A stretch of 48,128 nucleotides of DNA, from the NCBI GenBank assembly GCA_030849075.1, contig JASAOO010003368.1, positions 1 to 48,128 on the forward strand, written 5' to 3'. The notes under the pieces are model-generated. The model ran no database searches. It was not told where the DNA came from and worked only from the letters and a program-made list of their open reading frames with translations. This document shows, in pieces, positions 1 to 7,686 of the stretch (position 1 is the stretch's first letter; every line of letters starts with the position of its first letter). This stretch comes from Zelonia costaricensis. Taxonomy: Eukaryota; Euglenozoa; Kinetoplastea; Trypanosomatida; Trypanosomatidae. Made by a program: the position numbers and the translations under genes.

Positions 1-409
1 CGAAGGAAAAAAAAAACGAAAGCGGGCACATCAGCGCAGGGGGGGGGGGGGAGACGCACGTCACCTGCATCCAAATTCTGAACCCCCCGATAGCCCGGCG
101 TCACACAGACACACATACGCAGCCAGAAATGGCCGCTTCCCAGCTTCCATCCCCCCCAAACCTCTCGCTCCGCAAGTAAACCAAACGAACAACGAGACGA
201 GACAACCAACCACGACGTAATGAAAGTAACTATGCTATGTACAAGCAGACCACCTGCCAGCAAAGGAAGGGAGAAGGATGAGGGGGAGGGAGGAGGGGAG
301 CGACCGACCGAGAGTTGTCGGCATGTGTGCGTGTGTGTGTGTCTGTGTGTGGGGTCCACTCGTCAAGAAGGTCATGGGGAGTGGGACGCCGTTCTGTGCG
401 TCTTGACTA

Positions 410-442
<33 letters not shown>

Positions 443-848
443 CACGCACTCCCCGTTTCTCCTGCAGCTCACACTCCCAGCAGCGACGCTCGCGCGCGAC
501 CGAGGCAAAGGAAGAAAAAAGGCTAAGCAGAGTTAACCCAACACACCGAGGCAGACAAGACGCCTTCCGGCAACGAAGCCCACCCACAGGGGGGAGGGGG
601 GACGAGGGAGCAGCAGACACACCGGACACACGATTCTCTCTCCTCTTTCATTCTCTGTCCCCACACCGACGCACTGCACACACAGAGTCACGAGCGCAAG
701 CACAGCGGACAGGAGGGGAAGGTGACGCATTTAGGGAAGGAATCGCTGCAAACTGTGGGGCTGGTGCAAGATGAAGAAGAGAAAGACAGAGACTGCGCGC
801 GCGTTTTCTGCTTGTGCTTGTGTGTGTGTGTGTGTGTGTGCAACGGGC
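1..848. other. Intergenic / 3' UTR region, no gene seen
   Basis: This stretch lies downstream of the small myristoylated protein gene and probably holds its 3' UTR. It contains a G run at about 41-52, a (GT)n tract at about 323-350, a (CA)n tract at about 410-447 and another GT tract at about 820-841. Open frames here encode only His-Thr or Cys-Val dipeptide runs read from the microsatellites, so none is accepted as a gene. Confidence 0.7.
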
Positions 849-1277
849 TTACTTCCGATGCGCCTGCTTGCGCTCATACTTGTCCTTGGACTTCTCCCAC
901 TGGAAGCGCTCTGTGACGGGGATGGCCTCGATGGTGCTCGTGTAGCTGCCGGCAATGCCGACAAGGAAGTCCTGCGTCTCCTTCGGGTAGACGATAATCT
1001 CGACTAGCTTGTTGCCGTTCTCCAGCTCCGACAGCGTGGCGTTGTGCAGGGCCTCGATGTCGCTGTCACGGCTGAAATAGTAGCGGATGTGAAACTCGTA
1101 CTCGAGCGTGTCGTTGTAGAAGGCCCAGCGCTCGCCATCGTCGTACAGCAGGCGGAAGAGGAGGCCGTTCTGCTGCTTCGGGAACATCTTCAGCGCCTTG
1201 AGCGGCTCCTCCGGCGGGCCGCCGTACTTCCAGACGATGTCGTCCTGCGCCGAGTAGGTGGAGTAGCCGCAGCCCAT
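849..1277 (-). CDS. Small myristoylated protein (SMP/SKCRP family, DUF1935)
   Basis: A 142-residue protein that starts MGCG, the N-terminal signal for myristoylation on Gly2 and palmitoylation on Cys3, so it should attach to the inner face of the plasma or flagellar membrane. The body is one DUF1935 domain (about 33-122), the module shared by kinetoplastid small myristoylated proteins and calpain-related proteins. Recognisable family motifs are NGLLFRL at 37-43, WAFYND at 51-56, VYPKET at 96-101 and the closing IEAIPVTE. There is no papain-like protease core, so this is not a peptidase. Compared with SMP-1 as I know it, it has a longer N-terminal linker before the domain and a Lys/Arg-rich tail (129-142) that could add electrostatic membrane binding. 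The family is linked to membrane and flagellar organisation in Leishmania; a role for this member is inference. Confidence 0.9.
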   Translation of the reverse strand: MGCGYSTYSAQDDIVWKYGGPPEEPLKALKMFPKQQNGLLFRLLYDDGERWAFYNDTLEYEFHIRYYFSRDSDIEALHNATLSELENGNKLVEIIVYPKETQDFLVGIAGSYTSTIEAIPVTERFQWEKSKDKYERKQAHRK

Positions 1278-1985
1278 TGTGAAATCCTTCGTGTCTTCTG
1301 CGTGCCGATGAGTGTGTGTGTGAAGGGGAGAAGCTGATGAACAGGCCAGGGCCGGTGACGGTGCTATGCCAAAGAGAAAGCGGAGCTAGAGGACGGCGAG
1401 GGAAGCGAGTGGGCGACAGCGAGGACGGGGGGGACGATGACGTGTGCGTGTGTGTGTAGGTGACGGTGGGTGTGTAACAGTGGGGGGGGGGGGGGGAGGT
1501 TCACGCAAGGAGACGGCGACAGTCGACTTCTACGGTCGCTGACACACGCGATGCAGGGGGATGCTGCAGGGACACGTCGACCGTGCGAGTGCGGTGCGTG
1601 TAGGTGTTCAAGTTTCACCAAGAGACCGAGAAAGGGAGAGGTTGGCAGCGATGGCGATGGGAAGGGGGGGGGGCACGTCGCATGTACGTGTGTGCGTGTG
1701 CATGCGTCGCATGAACGTCGTCGAACCCTCCACGGGTGCACGGGCTGCGCTCATGCGCAGGAGAGGGCCGTGACTCCATTTTTTCGTTACCTCCCACTGC
1801 TTGGCTGCTCTGGGAAGTACGACGAAGAAGGAGAGGGAGAGAAGGAGGGACGGGGTCGGTGTGGGTGGCGGGTTGGACGGGGGGGGGGGCGGTGAGGTTG
1901 CACTCGCGGGCAGCGGTGCAGGCACCACCCAAGGAGAGGAGGTGCGTGGAGACGGACTGCATGGACAGCTCAGCTGCTGTTCGTC
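1278..1985. other. Intergenic spacer between RMI1 and the SMP gene
   Basis: About 0.7 kb holding the SMP 5' UTR and the RMI1 3' UTR. It contains GT tracts at about 1311-1322 and 1442-1458 and a long G run at about 1482-1497 that is C-rich in the transcript. No coding sequence is supported. Confidence 0.65.
1298..1299 (-). promoter_or_regulatory. Candidate spliced-leader acceptor AG for the SMP gene
   Basis: On the transcript strand a pyrimidine/CA-rich stretch ends in GCACGCAG 20 nt before the ATG, with no ATG in between. It is the last AG preceded by such a tract. Other AGs lie further upstream, so the exact site is uncertain. Confidence 0.35.
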
Positions 1986-3338
1986 TCACGGCTCCGGCGC
2001 GGCACGCACCACCTCCACAATGCCGTCCCCCGCCCGTCGCGCGAGCGTGAAGCGGCCCTTCCCGAACTGCTCCAGCGCCTGCCCTACTGCCTCTACCGTC
2101 TGCGTCAGCCGCGCCACATCCGCGGCGGCGGTGGAGAGGGAGAGGGCGCGGAAGGCGTCGGCAGGCATGCCGACAAGCAACAGCAGCCACGCGTGGCCGA
2201 GGTCGACGGTGAGGTGGTCGTCCTCGCACACCTGCGCCGCGTCGTCAGGACTCGCCGCGAGTGGTGTGTGACCGCTCTGCTGCTGTTGCTGCTGCGTCTC
2301 CCGCTCCACCGCGTCGGGGGAGGAGAGCTGCACGAGGAGCGAGTACGTGCATCCACCCCCGCTGTGTGCGGGAGGTTCGTTGATGACCATGTCCGAGACG
2401 ACCTCCGTGATGAAGGCGACGGTGGTGAAAGGCGCCTGTGGCGGGTGGCGGGCGGCGTGGGCAGGCCAGCACCGGAGGGGCTGCACCCCGGTGGGCGGAG
2501 ACGGCGCGGGGGGCGAGGGGGGCAGACCATTGCCCATCGCCGGCACCTCCGCTGCGGCCGGCGGCAGTTGCTGTTGCTGCAGCTTCGAAGGACGGCCGGT
2601 GCTCGCGGCGAGCTGCTGGCGTGCCTGAGCAGCCCAGAACACCTCCAGCGCCGGCACACGGCCCCCGAGCACCTCCGTGTTGCCGGGGTGCAGGCGCAGG
2701 ATACCATGCTGCACACACGCCGGTGTGGTGGCACCACCACCCACCGGGATGCGCACCCGCAGCTTCGACCCGAGCGAGATGCCGTCCTTCGCGAACACGC
2801 CTCCGTAGGCCTGCCGCACCCGCGCCGAGGCATCCTCCACGGCCACGAGGCGCTGGAAGCCGTCCGTGAGCTCCAGCCGCAGACAGCGCCACTGCCCCCC
2901 GCTTGGCCGCAGTGGCGTGTGCTGCTGCGCCTGCTCCTCCTCCTGCTCCTCCATCGCCTGCAGGGTGGCGTCCGCTACCGAGGCGGCAGCCGACCCGTCG
3001 CCGTCAGTGTCGCCCGTGAGAGCGCCATCGCCCGGGAGGCTGCCGCCCAGTGCGTGGGCGAGGGCGCGGCTGCGCTGCTCGCGCGAGAGGCTGGCGTCCT
3101 TGATCGACATCACCTGCAGCAGCAGGGTCACCTCGCTCATCGCCAGCATCGGGGGCGACGTGCCGGTGCGTGCGCTGTCGGGGCCGCCACCGAGGCTGAG
3201 AAGACCGCCAGGGCTGAGAAAGGGCGCCAAGGAAGGGCGCAGCAGTGGCGCACCAGGGCGCTGCGCAACCTCCTCCAGGTCGTCATCGAGGTGCGCGCAG
3301 ATGTACGCCGCCGTCGCCGCGTCAGTGCCCGCTGTCAT
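1986..3338 (-). CDS. RMI1: RecQ-mediated genome instability protein 1 (RMI1/BLAP75)
   Basis: A 450-residue homologue of RMI1, the OB-fold partner of topoisomerase III and RecQ/BLM helicase that dissolves double Holliday junctions. The first OB fold (about 148-245) has the family signatures LELTDG at 155-160, GSKLRVRI at 190-197, HGILRLHPGN at 211-220 and VLGGRVPAL at 223-231. A helical N-terminal stretch (about 10-95) precedes it. The C-terminal region (about 303-445) matches the RMI1 second OB fold, with PFTTVAFI at 303-310, LTVDLGHAWL at 376-385 and a following helix, broken by a Gln-rich insert (about 343-372). The start is the first ATG after the microsatellite leader; the open frame continues upstream but only through His-Thr repeat codons. 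The T. brucei RMI1 affects recombination and VSG switching, from published work; here the role is genome maintenance by homology. Confidence 0.88.
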   Translation of the reverse strand: MTAGTDAATAAYICAHLDDDLEEVAQRPGAPLLRPSLAPFLSPGGLLSLGGGPDSARTGTSPPMLAMSEVTLLLQVMSIKDASLSREQRSRALAHALGGSLPGDGALTGDTDGDGSAAASVADATLQAMEEQEEEQAQQHTPLRPSGGQWRCLRLELTDGFQRLVAVEDASARVRQAYGGVFAKDGISLGSKLRVRIPVGGGATTPACVQHGILRLHPGNTEVLGGRVPALEVFWAAQARQQLAASTGRPSKLQQQQLPPAAAEVPAMGNGLPPSPPAPSPPTGVQPLRCWPAHAARHPPQAPFTTVAFITEVVSDMVINEPPAHSGGGCTYSLLVQLSSPDAVERETQQQQQQSGHTPLAASPDDAAQVCEDDHLTVDLGHAWLLLLVGMPADAFRALSLSTAAADVARLTQTVEAVGQALEQFGKGRFTLARRAGDGIVEVVRAAPEP

Positions 3339-4136
3339 GTGCCTACTCCCCCGTTCCGACGCTCCGGGTTGAGCACTATCGACTACACCGCCGAGTGGAC
3401 GAAGAGGGACTGTTGGTGTGTGTGTGTGTGTGTGTCTGTGAGTTCTCGTTGCGTGAACACCATCAGCAGCGGCAGCCGTCCGCTGTCCTCTGCGCGTGAG
3501 GGCGGAGGCTTCTTCTCCCTGGAGCGCGTTCAGGGCCCACCAATAGAGCGTGCGTGCGTGCGTGCGTGTAGGTATCGCCCCTCTTCCCAAATGACAGGGG
3601 CACAACGACGCCGACGCAGCCTCGTGGCTGTTGTGCGTGAGCCGAGCGGAATGATGCGGGGGAAGGGGGCGAAGTGGGCAAGTTGTGGAGGAGTGTGCAT
3701 ATGATGGCAGCCTTGACGGGTGGCATTGCCTTTCCGTTAGTGACAGCTTTGCTTCCATCTCTCCATCACCCGCTAGGCTTGCCCGTGGAAGCGACGTGCA
3801 GGAAGGGGGGGGGGGAGGCGGGAGGAGGGAGCGAGGTGAGCTGATCCTTCGCCTCTCTGCGGCGACAGCGCGCATCAGCACTGAACTCCCTCCGTCGCTG
3901 CGGCCGCAAAAAAGAGGCCAGCAGCAGACGGGGAAAGAGGGCTCGAGCAGCTGCACACACTTGCACACACATCCACCCACACACGGGTGTGTGGCACTTC
4001 CGCCTCCATCTCTGCTGGCGCGCGCGCGTGTGTGTGCGTCGTCCAGTGGCGCAGCGTGTTTTTACATCCCCTTTACGTGTTCAGTATTGGTTTCCGCTTT
4101 CCTTCTTTTCTTTACCCCTGCTACGCTGTGTGCGTG

Positions 4137-4173
<37 letters not shown>

Positions 4174-5956
4174 GGGGGGGAGGGAGGTGGTTGTTGTGGT
4201 GGGGCGTCCACGCCCTGGTGTGCCGCACGCACCATACAAGGCGATAGATAAGAGTGAGGGGCGTGTGTGTGTGTGTGTGTGCGCCGGCAGTGCGGGAGTC
4301 CACGACAGAGCCGCAGTTCCACACGCCGGCGCAGTTCCGCACTACCGCCGCCAGCCTTGCCTCTGTGTCGTCTCCTGTTGACTCTACGACGTTTTTCGCT
4401 TTGCCGTGTGCATCCGACGCAGCGGGGGCTGCCCCGGTTCGTGACAGGTAGAAGCGCGGCACCTCTGCACACACGCACACACGCGCAACCTGCCTCCACT
4501 GCTCCGCAGGCGCCGCCCAGCTCCCCTCGCGGTGCGTCTGCGTCTCTCTCGGTGCGTGAAGCTGGAAGAGAGCGTGAGCATCGAGCACACCCTCGTGGAG
4601 AGGCGGGAAGAGAAAGGGGTGGGCTGTGTATGACACTGCCGTATGCACATATGTGTGTGCGTGACCCGGAGTGAAGGAAGTGATGGGGGAGGGGGCACGG
4701 GATGACGATACAGGTAGACACACACACACACACAGACACACACGCACACGGACGCAGAGCATCATGAACGGCATACCTCTCCAAAAAGAAAAAGAAAAAG
4801 AACAGAACCTCGACAAAACGTAGATGAGTAGAGCCACACGGAGGCATACAAAGGAGGAAACTCGATCCCGCCTTTGCCACCCCCCGTCAGAACGCGTCCA
4901 CGGGGGGCGAGGGGGAGGGGGGGGGGACACATGCGTGCGTGTATGTGTGTGCGTGTGTGCGTGCGTGTCGAGTGGCGTCCGAGGGGCCGGGGGAGGGGGG
5001 GGGAAGGGAAGCGACACGCCAGACGTGCTGACGGCCGCCCCCCCCCTCCCCCCGCACGAGCCCCCTTCGAGGCGGGACGCACACCCTTGGCAATCCGCAC
5101 CTCCAACACACCAACGTCAAAAACAAAAAAAACAAGATGGAGTGCGGGGGGGGGTACCGGACACGGAAGCACACACACGTGTGACAGACACCGACACACA
5201 CCAGCACACCATCCATGCTCAGGGCGATAGGCGATGGGGGGAGGGGAGGGGGGAGAGAGGAAGGAAGGAGGCGCACAGACGCGAACACACACCCACACAC
5301 ATACACAGACAGGCAAGGCCCGAGGGCAGAGATGGGAAGAGGGAGATGTGTGCGCGCGTGTGAGAGTGTGTAGTTTCGGCTTCGCGTGAAGGGGGACTCA
5401 CCGTGGTTTGTCTTCTACTCTTTTCACGTCACTCGCACCGAGGCAGATCGATGCGGGGAGGACGAAGGGTGGAGTGACGGCGCGCGACGGAGGGGGGACG
5501 GAAAGCGATGGAGGGGTACGGGGGATGGAGAGGGGAAGAGAAGGGTGGGCGCGAAAGGAATCAGGACGGAGAAAAAGAAGAAACAGGAGAGAAACAAAAG
5601 CCACACAACTGGCGAAAAGGAAGGAGAGGGCGACTCTGCGTGCCTGAGAGGGAAGGGGGAGGGGCGATGTCGATGCTCGCACTCGCCGAACGGGACATGC
5701 GGCACGGCACACCCCTTGCCGGCCAGTTCAACGCCGTTAGCCACCCTTTCCTCCCCCCACCACACACCCATACGCACACAGAAACAAACGAACGCTGACA
5801 CATACACACGACTCGCCTCGTACCTGTGCCCCCTTTGCGCGCGCGTGTGTGTGTATGTCAGCGTTTAGTTGCGTGTGGCATGGGTGTGTCGGCACCTGCG
5901 CCCCCCGGGTGCATGCAAGTGCGCCTGCTTGCTGTCACAACAGCAGCGGCAGCCGC
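3339..5956. other. Long intergenic spacer (2.6 kb) between TER and RMI1
   Basis: This spacer holds the RMI1 leader and, by position, a long 3' UTR for the enoyl reductase. It contains a GCGT tandem at about 3549-3568, a (GT)n tract at about 4138-4170 followed by a G run, GT tracts at 4262-4281, 4935-4965 and 5846-5858, and a (CA)n tract at 4722-4745. Many frames are open on both strands, but their translations are microsatellite dipeptides and Ser/Pro/Arg-rich noise. I see no gene, tRNA or rRNA. Confidence 0.65.
3410..3411 (-). promoter_or_regulatory. Candidate spliced-leader acceptor for RMI1
   Basis: In the transcript a run of about ten CA units is followed directly by CCAACAG. Cutting there gives a leader of about 71 nt without an ATG. 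The upstream tract is CA rather than a pure polypyrimidine tract. Confidence 0.35.
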
Positions 5957-6886
5957 TTACATGATGAAGGGCAGGATGCACGCCTTCTTCTTGTTGGCCG
6001 GGTCGGCCTTGACGTAGCCGCGGTGCTTCTTCTTCGCCCAGTCCGCCATCTGCACGAAGCCCGCGAGGGTGAAGAACCAGGAGGAGAGCATGTTGGTGCC
6101 GATCGAGAAGGCGACCCAGGACATGATCTCGAAGAAGTAGTTGGGGCACGACACGTACGCGAACAGCGGGCCCTGCGGCACGTTGCGGGTGGTGTCGCCA
6201 TCGGACTTGCGCATCGTGCTAAGCTGGTAGTGGACCGCGAAGTTCAGCAGCTCGTTGATCACCATCAGCGCGCCACCAATGTTCGACTGGAGGGCGCTGG
6301 TCTGCGTGAAGGCGGGGTTGCACAGCACGTAGCCGATGAAGGCAGCGAAGGTCCAGTAGTAGACGCAGTTCTTCACGATGTTGCGCATCGGCATCGTCGC
6401 GTGCGAGAACTTGTGCACGAAGGCCGACTCCAGCTCACGCTTCATGAAGTGGGCAATGAAGAGGCCAATGAACAGCTTCTGCGTGTAGCCGTACGCCGGC
6501 ATCGCGCCGGAGCCGTAGATGAAGGAGGGGCGCATCGCGTACATCAGCATGAAGGCGATCGGGCCGGCGTACTCGACGTAGAAGACGGTGCGGTAGCCGA
6601 TCTGCGGGCCGAGGTCCTTGTACGTGATGATCGTCCCCTCCTTCACGCCCTGCTGCGCCAGCGTCGGCTTGTCCGCGAGGGTGAGCAGGTTCGGGCGGGG
6701 CTTCGCGCCATCCGCGGCCGGCGCCGGCGGCTCGGCGCTGGCGGGGCCTGAAATCTTGAACGACTTGCGGTGCACGTCCATCTCCGGGCGGAAGGCCTTC
6801 TTGAGGTCCGCCAGGGTGGCCGTGCTGGGCAGCTCGATCTCCGTCTTGCGAGCGCCGTCCTTGCCAGATGCGACGATGACCTTCAT
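5957..6886 (-). CDS. TSC13: Trans-2-enoyl-CoA reductase (TSC13/TECR, steroid 5-alpha-reductase family)
   Basis: A 309-residue integral membrane enzyme that does the last step of each fatty-acid elongation cycle in the ER, reducing trans-2-enoyl-CoA with NADPH; it should work with the ELO elongases. Residues 1-90 form the ubiquitin-like N-terminal domain typical of TECR/Tsc13 (starting MKVIVASG, with ATLADLKKAF at 23-32). Several hydrophobic segments follow (about 103-120, 136-148, 173-190, 203-220, 253-280). The 5-alpha-reductase C-terminal signatures are present: HFMKRELESAFVHKFS (146-161), CPNYFFEIMSW (247-257) and a KKHRGY element (286-291) before the C-terminal ILPFI. Length and architecture are normal for the family. 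Older trypanosomatid annotations call such genes 3-oxo-5-alpha-steroid 4-dehydrogenase; the N-terminal ubiquitin-like domain favours the elongation enzyme. Confidence 0.95.
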   Translation of the reverse strand: MKVIVASGKDGARKTEIELPSTATLADLKKAFRPEMDVHRKSFKISGPASAEPPAPAADGAKPRPNLLTLADKPTLAQQGVKEGTIITYKDLGPQIGYRTVFYVEYAGPIAFMLMYAMRPSFIYGSGAMPAYGYTQKLFIGLFIAHFMKRELESAFVHKFSHATMPMRNIVKNCVYYWTFAAFIGYVLCNPAFTQTSALQSNIGGALMVINELLNFAVHYQLSTMRKSDGDTTRNVPQGPLFAYVSCPNYFFEIMSWVAFSIGTNMLSSWFFTLAGFVQMADWAKKKHRGYVKADPANKKKACILPFIM

Positions 6887-6953
6887 GGTGCGTGCGGGGA
6901 AAGGGGGTGGGAGGAGGAGGGGGGTGGGGAATGTGTAGGAGTTTACGTAAGTG

Positions 6954-6955
6954 CT
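6954..6955 (-). promoter_or_regulatory. Candidate spliced-leader acceptor for TER
   Basis: A C-rich tract in the transcript ends in ATATTCGCTAG 67 nt upstream of the ATG. A second C/T-rich tract sits between this AG and the ATG but contains no AG. The assignment is tentative. Confidence 0.3.
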
Positions 6956-7537
6956 AGCGAATATCAGAAGGACGGGGGCTGCAGCGCGTGTTACGGGCGG
7001 TGGGGCGGGCGGGGGAGGGGTGTGGAGGTGAGAAGCGAAGAGAGACTACGCCGGTTGAACCGGAAGAGGGGTGAGGGTGAAGAGAGCGCCGGTAGGTGGG
7101 TGGGAGGTGGACAACGAGGAGAGGCAGGAAGGGACCATCAGCCTCGAGTTTCCTCGAGCTGGGAGGTGGGGGCATTGACGCAGGATTGGTTCAGCAAGAG
7201 CCTACTCGTTTACTCTCGGTGCAAACGCGGCTTCACGTCTCTCGTGCTGCGGACTCCACACGACCCCCACCCTCCCCGTCTTCGACGCCAGCGTTTGGTG
7301 GGGAGGGAGGGAAGGGGAGGCAGAGGGAGGCTGGGCATTGCACCGCGGCCGCCACGCCGTGGCCAGGCTGCCGTGTCGTCTAGTCATGCGCTTGCAACGA
7401 ACACCTTGTCGATCGACGGTCACGTGAGAAAGAAAACAAACCAGAAAAGAATAGAACGACACGAGGACGTGCGTGGGGACCTTGGTGGGCGATGGGGACG
7501 TCACCGCACGCCTCGCGCGAACCAGAAAGGGACTACG

Positions 7538-7593
7538 CGTACACACACACACACATACACAGAGGCGGGTGTGTGTGTGTGTGTGTGTGTGCA
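7538..7593. repeat. Adjacent CA/GT tracts forming a potential hairpin
   Basis: A (CA)n arm at about 7540-7560 is followed after about nine bases by a (GT)n arm at about 7570-7591. The arms are complementary over about 20 bp, with one mismatch from the CAT interruption. In the transcript this would be a strong stem-loop about 100 nt downstream of the ATP-grasp/SET stop codon. Confidence 0.75.
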
Positions 7594-7686
7594 CGAGGGC
7601 CTTGTGGATGCTCTTGTATGTATGCTCCTGTGAAGAGGACACGCACAAGTAGACGCGTGCCGCGAACCAGAGTTCAGCTCCAGCGC

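Larger units (their letters stand above)
6887..7686. other. Intergenic spacer between the ATP-grasp/SET gene and TER
   Basis: About 0.8 kb. Near 7540-7591 a CA tract and a GT tract lie almost back to back (listed separately). A purine-rich stretch at about 6899-6930 is C/T-rich in the transcript, just upstream of TER. No coding sequence is supported. Confidence 0.65.

Noticed and set aside
849..1277. Calpain-like cysteine peptidase
   Set aside because: Only the DUF1935 module shared with calpain-related proteins is present; there is no protease domain.
2193..3704. Long plus-strand open frame opposite RMI1 (503 codons)
   Set aside because: It is the GC-rich antisense shadow of RMI1, with Arg/Gly/His-rich composition and no domain, and it runs on into microsatellite sequence.
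3339..3980. N-terminal extension of RMI1 starting MGGCVCKC with an apparent acylation motif
   Set aside because: The extension reads through (CA)n as His-Thr repeats and contains the candidate splice acceptor, so it is leader sequence.
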